Assembly (NCBI RefSeq): GCF_030767025.1 | Contig: NZ_JASITE010000006.1 | Location: 1-64,000, forward strand | Reading direction: 5' to 3' | DNA from: Nocardia sp. CC227C | GTDB lineage: Bacteria > Actinomycetota > Actinomycetes > Mycobacteriales > Mycobacteriaceae | Length of the DNA: 64,000 nt | Shown: positions 1-7,461 of the stretch, piece by piece | Layout of the letters: every line of letters starts with the position of its first letter | Position numbering within the stretch: position 1 is the stretch's first letter | Position numbers and translations under genes: made by a program | The notes under the pieces: model-generated | Told to the model about the DNA's origin: nothing | The model's database searches: none | The model's input: the letters and a program-made list of their open reading frames with translations, nothing else

Positions 1-45
1 CGCCCCGACAATCCCCACGCGCAGTGGACGATTCACCGCGTTCAT
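1..45 (-). CDS. Start of a probable ferredoxin-NADP+ reductase (partial)
   Basis: Only the first 15 codons lie in the window, reading MNAVNRPLRVGIVGA. The final GIVGA opens a GxGxxG-type dinucleotide-binding motif. The ATG overlaps the stop of the preceding ferredoxin gene by four bases (ATGA), so translation is coupled. Its place directly after a ferredoxin gene makes an FprA/adrenodoxin-reductase-type ferredoxin reductase the likeliest product, exchanging electrons between NADP(H) and the ferredoxins of this operon. The identity rests on 15 residues plus context and could be another FAD/NAD-binding oxidoreductase. Confidence 0.5.
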   Translation of the reverse strand, partial: MNAVNRPLRVGIVGA

Positions 46-377
46 GGTCGGAACTCCCGCACGAAGGGCGTGTCCACGCCGAGCTCCCCGAGTGTGGCCG
101 CCCCACCGGGCGAGCCGAGTGCCGACTCCCGCCCCGGCAGCGGCTCGTCGAAGAACCTGGCGTTCGCCGCGGCGAACGGCCGCTGCTCCTCCGGCAGCTC
201 ATCCTCCAGGTAGATCGCCTCCACCGGGCACACCGGTTCGCACGCACCGCAATCCACGCATTCGGTTGGGTGGATGTAGGCCATCCGCCCGCCGGTGTAG
301 ATGCAGTCCACCGGGCATTCCTCCACGCACGCCCGGTCCATGACGTCGACGCACGCCGCGCCGATGACGAAGGTCAT
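42..377 (-). CDS. 7Fe-type (3Fe-4S/4Fe-4S) ferredoxin, 111 aa
   Basis: Soluble electron carrier. Cysteines at residues 9, 17, 21, 25, 40, 43, 46 and 50, with CxxCxxCxxxCP between 40 and 51, fit the actinobacterial FdxA-like family holding one 3Fe-4S and one 4Fe-4S cluster. The acidic tail and total length (about 105-115 aa) match that family. The start overlaps the stop of the ABC ATPase gene (ATGA) and its stop overlaps the next start, so it is an integral operon member and not a stray housekeeping ferredoxin. It probably passes electrons between the flavoprotein/AprB-like pair encoded upstream and the reductase that begins at the window edge. The partners are inferred. Confidence 0.85.
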   Translation of the reverse strand: MTFVIGAACVDVMDRACVEECPVDCIYTGGRMAYIHPTECVDCGACEPVCPVEAIYLEDELPEEQRPFAAANARFFDEPLPGRESALGSPGGAATLGELGVDTPFVREFRP

Positions 378-1168
378 GATGCACTCCTGGTCTCGAGTTC
401 GTCCGCGCCCGGCTCTCCGGTTTCACCCAGCGCGGCGAGGATTTCGTAACGGCGGCGCGCGAATTCCGGCTGGAACTGCGCGCCGGGGGCGCGGGGTTCG
501 TCGAGTCCGACGATCCGCAGGATGGTGGCCGGACGCGGGGTGAGCAGGACGATCCGGTCGGCCAGCAGCAGTGCCTCGTCCACATCGTGGGTGACGAACA
601 GGACCGTCGTATGGTGGCGTTCCCACACCTCGACCAGCAGACGCTGCATTTCGGCGCGGGTCTGGGCGTCCAGCGCCCCGAACGGCTCGTCCATCAGCAG
701 CACGCTCGGCTGCGCGGCCAGCGTCCGGGCCAGTTGCACACGCTGGCGCATACCGCCCGACAACCGGCCCGGCAGATGATCGGTGAAGTCTTGCAGCCCA
801 ACCTGATTCAGCAGTTCCAGGGCGCGCGCACGTCGCTGTCCGCGGGGCACTCCGCGCAGCGCCAGCGCGAACTCGACATTGCGGCGCGCACTGCGCCAGG
901 GCAGCAGGGCGTCCTCCTGGAACACCATGGCGCAGCGCCCGCCGTCCCCGATCGGCGCGCCGTCGACCTCCGCGCTGCCCGCCGCGACCGGCAGCAGTCC
1001 GGCCAGCGCCCGCAGAATCGTGGATTTACCGCAGCCGGACGGCCCGAGCAGCATGACGATCTCACCCGCCGCGATGTCCAGGTCCACCTGTGCGGCGGGC
1101 CCGTCGGCGTAGTCGATGCGCAGATCGCGCAGCCGGACCGGAGCTCCTTCGCGTACCGCCGTGGTCAT
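374..1168 (-). CDS. ABC transporter ATP-binding protein, SsuB/TauB type, 264 aa
   Basis: Cytoplasmic ATPase of an importer of the nitrate/sulfonate/taurine family. Visible motifs are Walker A (GPSGCGKST, around residues 42-50), Q-loop (FQED, near 83), signature LSGGMRQR, Walker B (LLMDEP) with the D-loop GALDAQ, and the switch histidine in FVTHD. The start at 1168 is chosen because it overlaps the permease stop by four bases and gives the normal family length. A longer in-frame extension upstream is permease DNA read out of frame. The set of ATPase, one permease and one lipoprotein is complete. The substrate cannot be read from the ATPase; sulfonate-like is an inference from family and operon. 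Confidence 0.9.
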   Translation of the reverse strand: MTTAVREGAPVRLRDLRIDYADGPAAQVDLDIAAGEIVMLLGPSGCGKSTILRALAGLLPVAAGSAEVDGAPIGDGGRCAMVFQEDALLPWRSARRNVEFALALRGVPRGQRRARALELLNQVGLQDFTDHLPGRLSGGMRQRVQLARTLAAQPSVLLMDEPFGALDAQTRAEMQRLLVEVWERHHTTVLFVTHDVDEALLLADRIVLLTPRPATILRIVGLDEPRAPGAQFQPEFARRRYEILAALGETGEPGADELETRSAS

Positions 1169-2028
1169 CGCGCCTCCCCGGGCAGCCAGTGGTTCACGCG
1201 TCGCCCCACCCGTTCGATCACCCAGGCGGTGCCGTAACCGAGCGCGCCGATGGTCAGCATGCCGGTCACCACCCCCGCGTAGTCGAGCAGCGAGTACGAC
1301 ATCCACGTCCAGTACCCGACGCCGAACTGTCCGGAGATCATCTCCGCGCTGATGACACAGATCCACGCGACGCCCATGCCCACCGACAGCCCGGAGAAGA
1401 TGGCGGGCATGGCACCGGGCAGCACCACATGGGCCAACACCTGCCACCGATTCGCGCCGAGGGTGCGGGCGGCATCGGTCCACACCTGCGGCAGCGCTCT
1501 CATGGCGTGGATGGTGGAGACGGTCACGGGGAAGAACGCCGCGAAACAGGTGATGAAGACGATGCCCTGCTCACTGGTCGGGAACAGCAGAATCGCGATG
1601 GGCACCAACGCGATCGCCGGTATGGGCCGCGCCACCTCGAGCAGCGGCCGCAGCAGCGCCGCGGCGACCCGGGAGCGCCCGATGGCCATGCCCACGGCCA
1701 CCCCCAGCACGGCGGCGATGGCGAAGCCGCTGAGGATGCGGCGCAGGCTGGCCACCATGTGCTCGTAGAAGACCCCGCTCTCCAACTGCCGCCGCAGCGA
1801 GGCGGCCACATCCAGGGGGCCGGGCAGTTTGTCGAAACGCAGCCAAGCGACCAGGTCCATCTCGGTCACCAGGTGCCAGGCCAGCACCGCACCCAGGACG
1901 GGCAGCACCGGCAGCAGGTGCCGGGCCGGGCGCAGCCGCTGTCGGACGCCGACCCGCTCGCGCGCGGGTGCGGCCGGTTCGACGGACGTGTCGGTCGCTG
2001 CCCGTACCCGGGCATCGGTGGTGGTCAT
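1165..2028 (-). CDS. ABC transporter permease, SsuC/TauC type, 287 aa
   Basis: Integral membrane permease of the nitrate/sulfonate/taurine import family. It has about six hydrophobic segments after a roughly 40-residue charged N-terminus, and the conserved coupling (EAA-like) loop appears as DAARTLGANRWQVLAHVVLPGAMPAI, read here as two joined pieces around residues 185-210. It probably works as a homodimer with the ATPase encoded next (four-base overlap). It is preceded by an 11-base gap after the lipoprotein gene, so all three components are co-transcribed. Nothing looks truncated; family proteins are 250-290 aa. Confidence 0.9.
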   Translation of the reverse strand: MTTTDARVRAATDTSVEPAAPARERVGVRQRLRPARHLLPVLPVLGAVLAWHLVTEMDLVAWLRFDKLPGPLDVAASLRRQLESGVFYEHMVASLRRILSGFAIAAVLGVAVGMAIGRSRVAAALLRPLLEVARPIPAIALVPIAILLFPTSEQGIVFITCFAAFFPVTVSTIHAMRALPQVWTDAARTLGANRWQVLAHVVLPGAMPAIFSGLSVGMGVAWICVISAEMISGQFGVGYWTWMSYSLLDYAGVVTGMLTIGALGYGTAWVIERVGRRVNHWLPGEAR

Positions 2029-2039
2029 AGCAACTCCCG

Positions 2040-3464
2040 TCAGTCGGAGGTGGTCGCGGCCAGCGCGGCCTGGTATTCGAGCACCGTGGTGCCGGGGTGC
2101 TCCGCGACGTAGGCGCGGGCGTCGCCGACCGCGCCGAAGGGCAGCAGTCGCTCATCGGGCGCGGCCGCCGGATCGAGCACCCAGCTGGCGTACTGCCCGA
2201 AGAGGCGGGTGCCGGAGCCCGCGTCGGGCACGTACAGGGCCCGGAATTCACCACCGGCCGCGACCAGGCGCAGCAGGCAGGTCGGGGTGGCGGCCACGGC
2301 GGTGCGGTCGGCACCGGCGGGCCACGCCTCCGATGCGGTCGCCGGATCGTCGACCGGCCGCCCGCACACCTCGTCGGTGCCGGTGATGGCGGCGGGATTG
2401 GTGAGCGAGGCGGTGGCGCTTTCGTATTCACCGCCGTACAGCGTTTCCAGCGCGCTGGTGTCGACGAACGACGCCAGATCGAGGTCCTCGAGCGCACCGA
2501 GCTCCTGCAGGAACGGCAGCCCGGTCTCGACCGCGGCGATCAGCTCCGGCTTGATGGTCGGATCGAAGGTGACCACGCCGTTCGGCCCGTTGTAGAGGTA
2601 CACGACCTCCGGCGGCAGCCCGGTGGCGTCGGCGACCCGGATGGCGGCCTCCAGCGGATTGTCGTAGAGGTATTGGGTGGCCTCTCGCTGCGCCTCCAGG
2701 AACGCCGTCAGCACTTCGGGATTCGCGCTGGTGTAGCGGTGATTGGCGACCACCCCGTGGAAGGTGGGCACCCCGGTGTCCCCGTCGTGCAGCAGCCGCC
2801 CCTGACCGGCGAAGATCACCCGCTGCGGGAACGGCACGAACTGCGCCAGCGCGGCGACCTGCGCGGTCTCCAACGCGGTCACGCCCACCGGCGGATCCTG
2901 TCCGAGCAGCCGCACGTCGTCGGTGGACATGCCCGCGGCGGCGAGCGCGCTCACGAAATTGCCGTGCGCGGTGGATCCGAGACTGGTGGACACCACCTGC
3001 CCGCGCAGATCCTCGATGCCCTCGGCGGTCGACGACAGCGGCACCACCACCTGATTGAGCGAACCGCGCAGGTTGTAGCCGGTGGTGCTCACCCATCGGG
3101 TCGCCACGTCGGGCAGCCGCGCGGTCTTCGCGCCGTTGACCGACAGCGGATAGTCGCCCATCGACCCGATGTGCACCTTGCCCGCGATCATTTCGGCCGT
3201 CAGCGGTGGACCGGAGGCGAAGTCGTGCCAGCTGACCTCGTAGGTCTTGCCGTTGCTCGCCCCGAGTTCGGCGAGTTTGCTTTCCAGCAGCCCCAATTCG
3301 CGCAGCAGCGTACCGGCGGTGACGGTGTTGATGGTCTTGGACTGATAGCCGATGTTCACGGCGACGGTGTCGGGATCCGCGTCGGATCCGCAGGCGGCGA
3401 GCGTGGTCGCCAATCCGACCGCCCCGAGCAGCAGGGCGGTGAAACGGGTGCGTGATGGCCTCAT
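2040..3464 (-). CDS. ABC substrate-binding lipoprotein with C-terminal NosL-like domain, 474 aa
   Basis: Exported solute-binding lipoprotein. It has a signal peptide with lipobox LAAC (Cys near residue 25), then an SsuA/TauA-type periplasmic-binding fold running to about residue 355. Family members are normally 310-350 aa. The extra 110-120 residues have the layout of NosL, the copper-binding accessory lipoprotein of nitrous oxide reductase: a Cys-Gly pair (EVCGRP), a CLLRL segment, a YVPDAGSGT strand, ASWVLDP, and a final FGAVGDARAYVAEHPGT / VLEYQAAL ending. The usual NosL CGM is CGR here, so metal binding is uncertain. The gene sits between the AprB-like ferredoxin and the permease. The NosL assignment is my reading of the pattern. 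Confidence 0.8.
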   Translation of the reverse strand: MRPSRTRFTALLLGAVGLATTLAACGSDADPDTVAVNIGYQSKTINTVTAGTLLRELGLLESKLAELGASNGKTYEVSWHDFASGPPLTAEMIAGKVHIGSMGDYPLSVNGAKTARLPDVATRWVSTTGYNLRGSLNQVVVPLSSTAEGIEDLRGQVVSTSLGSTAHGNFVSALAAAGMSTDDVRLLGQDPPVGVTALETAQVAALAQFVPFPQRVIFAGQGRLLHDGDTGVPTFHGVVANHRYTSANPEVLTAFLEAQREATQYLYDNPLEAAIRVADATGLPPEVVYLYNGPNGVVTFDPTIKPELIAAVETGLPFLQELGALEDLDLASFVDTSALETLYGGEYESATASLTNPAAITGTDEVCGRPVDDPATASEAWPAGADRTAVAATPTCLLRLVAAGGEFRALYVPDAGSGTRLFGQYASWVLDPAAAPDERLLPFGAVGDARAYVAEHPGTTVLEYQAALAATTSD

Positions 3465-3482
3465 CGTTGTGCTCCGGGTGAC

Positions 3483-3710
3483 TCAGCGCAGCAGGTAGGG
3501 AATATCGACGGTCACCGCGTCCACCGGGCAGCGGGCCGCGCACGGACCGCAGTACCAGCATTCGTCGACGTGCATGTACGCCTTGCCGGTGTCGGGGTGG
3601 ATGGCGAGCGAATCGAGGGGACACATGTCGACGCAGAGCGTGCAGCCGTCGATGCATTTCGCCTCGTCGATCGAGACGGGTACGTCGAGGCGGGTGGATG
3701 ACTGGGCCAT
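3483..3710 (-). CDS. AprB-like 2[4Fe-4S] ferredoxin, 75 aa
   Basis: Small iron-sulfur protein with two cysteine sets: C19-x3-C23-x2-C26-x3-C30P and C51-x2-C54-x2-C57-x3-C61P. The unusual CxxxC spacing of the first set, the aromatic VDECWYCGPCA segment and the ending IPYLLR resemble the N-terminal ferredoxin part of adenylylsulfate reductase beta subunit (AprB), without its C-terminal tail. It would accept or donate electrons for the AprA-type flavoprotein two genes upstream. Its start overlaps the stop of the HEAT-repeat gene by one base. The match to AprB is by motif, and it could equally be called a generic 2[4Fe-4S] ferredoxin. Confidence 0.8.
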   Translation of the reverse strand: MAQSSTRLDVPVSIDEAKCIDGCTLCVDMCPLDSLAIHPDTGKAYMHVDECWYCGPCAARCPVDAVTVDIPYLLR

Positions 3711-4615
3711 CAGATTTCCTTTCCGGAGTTGGCGATGCCGATGCGGGCGAAGGCGCGGACATCGGCGTCCGGGTCCTCCAGGGCGGTGCGGAGGGCGGCG
3801 ACGACCTCCGGGTGGGCGGCGATGCGTTCGGCGAGACCGCGCACGGCCGCCTTGCGCACATCGAGGTTGGGATCGGTCACCGCGGCCACCAGCGCGGGCG
3901 CGGCGATATCGGGGTCGGCCACCGCCAGCGCGACGGCCGCGCCCTGGCGCACCTGCCAGGCCGGGTCGGCGAGCGCGGCGACCGCGAGCGCCGCCGCCTC
4001 ATCGCCGCAGCCGGTGCGGGCCAGAGCGGTCAGCGCGGCGGCCCGCACCAGCGGATCGGTATCGGCGGCCAGGGTGACCAGAGTGGCCGAACCGCGCGGA
4101 TCACAAACCGCCGCGATTCCTTTCGCGACGCCGATGCGCACCAGCGCATCGGCGTCGGTGGCGGCGGCATGCAGCTGCTCCAGGGCGTCCAGCGAGGTGA
4201 GCCCGCCGATCACGGCCAGCCGCACGCCCGGGTCGACATCGGAGAACCAGCCGAACAGCTCCCGGGCGTCGCTGCGTCGATGCCGCCACAGCGCCTCGAT
4301 GGCGGCGGCGCGCACCTCCGCTTCGGCGGCCGCGACGGCATCCCGCAGTGCCGCGTCGAATTCCGTTCCGGGAACCAGTACTTCGACGAGTTCGGTGAGC
4401 AGCCCGATGGCGGTGCGCCGCACGGAGCCGTCCGAATCGGTGAGGCCGCGTGCGATGAGCGGTGCGGATTCGGCCCACTCCTCGGTGGTTTCGCTCAGCA
4501 CCGACAGCGCGGTCCGCCGCACCTCGGCGTCGGTGTCATCCAGGTAGGGGCGCAGCTCGGACAGATCCGGGCATTCCTCGGCCAGCTCCATGAGCGCCAG
4601 CAGTCGCGCGCTCAT
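3710..4615 (-). CDS. HEAT-repeat protein, 301 aa
   Basis: All-helical solenoid built of about nine HEAT (PBS-lyase-like) repeats of roughly 31 residues, with recurring D-P/A-x-VR-x-A-A elements (for example DSDGSVRRTAIGLL, DPDADVRAFARIGI). No catalytic motif or signal peptide is visible, so a cytoplasmic scaffold or assembly role for the flavoprotein-ferredoxin complex is plausible. Start 4615 is chosen because it overlaps the flavoprotein stop by four bases; the upstream in-frame extension is antisense-like filler. The stop overlaps the AprB-like ferredoxin start, so the flavoprotein, HEAT protein and ferredoxin should be made in proportion. The function is inferred from position only. Confidence 0.8.
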   Translation of the reverse strand: MSARLLALMELAEECPDLSELRPYLDDTDAEVRRTALSVLSETTEEWAESAPLIARGLTDSDGSVRRTAIGLLTELVEVLVPGTEFDAALRDAVAAAEAEVRAAAIEALWRHRRSDARELFGWFSDVDPGVRLAVIGGLTSLDALEQLHAAATDADALVRIGVAKGIAAVCDPRGSATLVTLAADTDPLVRAAALTALARTGCGDEAAALAVAALADPAWQVRQGAAVALAVADPDIAAPALVAAVTDPNLDVRKAAVRGLAERIAAHPEVVAALRTALEDPDADVRAFARIGIANSGKEI

Positions 4616-6381
4616 CGGCCGCTCCAGGCACCGGCCAGCGCCGGGGCCGCCACGTCGGCGACACCGTCGGGGCGGACGAAGCCGGGCACCGGCACGATGT
4701 AGGGGGCCACCGGTCGGGTGCGGAAGTCCATGGCGCCGGTGTCGTCCCGGTAGAGGTTCAGGTGGCAGAACCATTCGGTGTCATCGCGTTCCGGGGTGTC
4801 CGCGCGCTGGTGGTAGAGACCCCAGCGGCTCTCGGTCCGGCGCAGCGATGCCCGCGCCGCCATCTCGGCGCAGTCCCGGATGAAGGTCACCTCCGCGCAG
4901 CGCATGAGCTCGTGCGGGGTGCGCGCACCCATCCGGTCGATATCGGCGCGCATGCGCTCGAACGCCTCGAGTCCGAGGGTCAGGTAGCGCTGTGATTTGG
5001 GCGGTTGCAGATAGTCGTTGACGAAACGGCGCAGCTTGTACTCGACCTGCTGTTGCGGTGGCCCGTCCGGATTGCTCAGCGGGCGGTAGATGAGCGCGTG
5101 CGCCGCCTCGATCTGATCCTCCGGCAGCTCCGGATGCGCGGCGCCGGCGGCGTGGTCGCTGGCGCTCTCACCGGCGATATCACCGTAGACGAAGGCCCCG
5201 ATCATGTAGTTGTGCGGCACCAGCGCCATGTCCCCGGCGGCGTAGAGGCCGGGCACCGTGGTGGCCGCATACTCGTCCACCCAGACTCCCGAAGCGGAAT
5301 GTCCACTGCACAAACCGATTTCGGAGATGTGCATCTCGATGTCGCGGGTGCGGTAGTCGGTGCCGCGGCCCGCGTGGAAGGTGCCGCGGGTGGGTCGTTC
5401 GGTGGTGTGCAGAATGCCCTCGATCTGGCGAATGGTGGCATCGGGCAGATGACTGAGCTTCAGGTAGATCGGCCCGCGCGCGCTGTCGAGTTCGCGTTTG
5501 ACCTCGGCCATCATCTGTCCGGACCAGTAGTCGCAGTCCACGAAGCGGTTGCCCTCGGCATTGACCTGGTAGCCGCCGAAGGGATTGGCGACGTACGCGC
5601 AGGCGGGGCCGTTGTAGTCCTTGATGAGCGGATTGATCTGGAAGCACTCGATGCCGGAGAGTTCCGCGCCCGCGTGATAGGCCATGGCGTAGCCGTCGCC
5701 CGCATTGGTGGGGTTCTCGTAGGTGCCGTACAGGTAGCCGCTCGCGGGCAGTCCCAGTCGCCCGCACGCCCCGGCCGCCAGTATCACCGCACCCGCCGAC
5801 ACGGTGACGAATTCCCCCGTCCTGGTGTCGAACCCGACCGCGCCGACCGCGCGTCCACCCACGGTGAGCACCCGCACCGGCATCACCCGGTTGCTGATGG
5901 TGACCTTGGCGCGCACATCGCGGGCGCGCAGCGTGCGATACAGCACCTTCTTGACGTCGCGCCCCTCCGGCATGGGCAGCACGTAGCTGCCGGAGCGGTG
6001 CACCTTGCGCACCGCGTACTCGCCGTGCTCGTCCTTCTCGAACTTGACGCCGTAGCCCTCCAGGCGCTGCACCATCTCGAAGCCGCGGGTGGCGGTCTGA
6101 TACACGGTGCGCTGGTTGACGATGCCGTCATTGGCGATGGTGATGTCGGCGACGTAGTCCTCCGGACTGGCCTTGCCCGGCACCACGGCGTTGTTGACGC
6201 CGTCCATGCCCATGGCGAGCGCGCCGGAGTGGCGGACGTGCGCCTTCTCCAGCAGCAGCACCTTCGCGCCGCGGCGGGCGGCGGTGAGTGCGGCCATGGT
6301 GCCCGCCGTGCCGCCGCCGATCACCAGTACGTCGCAGGTCAATTCCTGCCGGTGCGTCACCGGCGGGATATTCGCGGCCAT
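4612..6381 (-). CDS. AprA/fumarate-reductase family FAD oxidoreductase, 589 aa
   Basis: Cytoplasmic flavoprotein of the succinate dehydrogenase/fumarate reductase/adenylylsulfate reductase alpha superfamily. It has an N-terminal FAD motif GGGTAG (residues 22-27), the LLEKAHVRHSGALAMGMDG segment that matches the AprA-style (R/H)SGAxAxG signature, a second FAD-contact motif GLYAAGDMALVPHNYMIGA near residue 380, and a helical C-terminal domain with RTESRWGLYHQR. Length fits AprA-like proteins (about 550-650 aa). It is encoded with an AprB-like ferredoxin and a HEAT protein, which argues for an electron-transferring complex and against a soluble dehydrogenase. The substrate is unknown. True APS reduction is unlikely in an aerobic actinomycete, and oxidation or reduction of an imported organosulfur or other acid is an inference. 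Confidence 0.8.
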   Translation of the reverse strand: MAANIPPVTHRQELTCDVLVIGGGTAGTMAALTAARRGAKVLLLEKAHVRHSGALAMGMDGVNNAVVPGKASPEDYVADITIANDGIVNQRTVYQTATRGFEMVQRLEGYGVKFEKDEHGEYAVRKVHRSGSYVLPMPEGRDVKKVLYRTLRARDVRAKVTISNRVMPVRVLTVGGRAVGAVGFDTRTGEFVTVSAGAVILAAGACGRLGLPASGYLYGTYENPTNAGDGYAMAYHAGAELSGIECFQINPLIKDYNGPACAYVANPFGGYQVNAEGNRFVDCDYWSGQMMAEVKRELDSARGPIYLKLSHLPDATIRQIEGILHTTERPTRGTFHAGRGTDYRTRDIEMHISEIGLCSGHSASGVWVDEYAATTVPGLYAAGDMALVPHNYMIGAFVYGDIAGESASDHAAGAAHPELPEDQIEAAHALIYRPLSNPDGPPQQQVEYKLRRFVNDYLQPPKSQRYLTLGLEAFERMRADIDRMGARTPHELMRCAEVTFIRDCAEMAARASLRRTESRWGLYHQRADTPERDDTEWFCHLNLYRDDTGAMDFRTRPVAPYIVPVPGFVRPDGVADVAAPALAGAWSGR

Positions 6382-6382
6382 C

Positions 6383-7210
6383 TCAGATCCTTTCCAGCGG
6401 TTCGGTCACACCGCGATTCGGCGTGACGGGTGCGCGATGCAAACGGCCCGACAGCGAAAATCGGTCGCCGCGGTAGCGGACGTACTCGAGGTCGATGGGG
6501 CGGCCGGTTTCGGTGTAGGTGAGCCGTTCCATCAGCAACAGCGGCGAGCCGGGCCGCACCGCCAGCAGTCCGGCCACGGTCGGATCGGCCGCGACGGCTT
6601 CGATGGAGATGGCGGCCGAGCCCAGTGGCAGCCCGAGTTCGGCCTCCAGCAGCCGGAAGACATCGCAGCCGGTGAGATCCAGCCCCAGCAGCGGGGCCCC
6701 GACATCGGCGGTGAGGTAGCTGGCGTCCAGTGACAGCGGCGCTCCGTCGAGGCAGCGCAGCCGCTCCAGCGCGACCACCGGCGTCTCCGGCTCCAGTTCG
6801 AGGCGTTCGGCCACCATCGGGGTCGCGGGCACCACCTCGGCCAGCAACACCGTATTGAGCACCCGGCCGCTGCCGGTCTCGAAGGTCTCCGCCAGCCCGC
6901 GCAGGCGGTCCAGCCCCTGGACGGCCTTGTCGGCCACCACGAAGGTCCCCGCGCCCGGCACCCGGTCGACCATGCCCTCGTCGCGCAGCAGGGCCAGGGC
7001 GTCCCGGACGATATTGCGGCTGGTGGCGAAATCCGCCGCCAGTTGAGTTTCCGACGGCAGCGGGCGATTTCCGTACACGCCGCTGCGAATACGGGCCCGC
7101 AGGACATCTCGAATGCGGCGTGCGGGAGCCGAACGGCGGCCGGAGGCGGAATTCACCGCACCGCCGCGATCCAGCTGCCCGGAATACGTCTTGCCTGTCA
7201 TGCAGCACAT
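6383..7210 (-). CDS. GntR-family regulator with UTRA domain (HutC/FarR type), 275 aa
   Basis: DNA-binding regulator. A winged HTH (RIRDVLRARIRSGVY then LPSETQLAADFATSRNIVRDAL and GAGTFV, roughly residues 30-95) is followed by a UTRA effector-binding domain ending in LTYTETGRPIDLEYVRYRGDRF. It lies one base upstream of the flavoprotein start, so it is the first gene of the operon and probably autoregulated. The two possible ATG starts (7210 and 7201) both lack a clear ribosome-binding site, and the mRNA may be leaderless. Divergent from the YeiH gene with about 250 bases between, so one regulator probably serves both directions. Confidence 0.88.
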   Translation of the reverse strand: MCCMTGKTYSGQLDRGGAVNSASGRRSAPARRIRDVLRARIRSGVYGNRPLPSETQLAADFATSRNIVRDALALLRDEGMVDRVPGAGTFVVADKAVQGLDRLRGLAETFETGSGRVLNTVLLAEVVPATPMVAERLELEPETPVVALERLRCLDGAPLSLDASYLTADVGAPLLGLDLTGCDVFRLLEAELGLPLGSAAISIEAVAADPTVAGLLAVRPGSPLLLMERLTYTETGRPIDLEYVRYRGDRFSLSGRLHRAPVTPNRGVTEPLERI

Positions 7211-7461
7211 GGTGGAAACGGCTGGTTACATGCGACGTTTCGAGTAATTACCGGCTCGTTACGCCAGTTCCGGTTCCGAGGAAAACGCGCTCAACTGCGC
7301 AAACAATGGCAGATGGGTGAGTATTACCAGTTGACAGGGCGGCATCGGACCGCATCCGCCGGATTCCGCGGGTGCACCACCGGCAGCTCATGAGTCCGGC
7401 TTATGAGCTCGTCGAATTTCGGTGGCTACCGCGATATTTCGGGGCACGCCAGGGTGATCGC
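7211..7461. promoter_or_regulatory. Divergent promoter region between gntR operon and yeiH-like gene
   Basis: Roughly 250 bases, locally less GC-rich than the flanking genes. It contains the palindrome GTAATTAC at 7244-7251, a candidate operator half for the GntR/UTRA regulator. No convincing -35/-10 pair could be fixed by eye. Confidence 0.4.
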
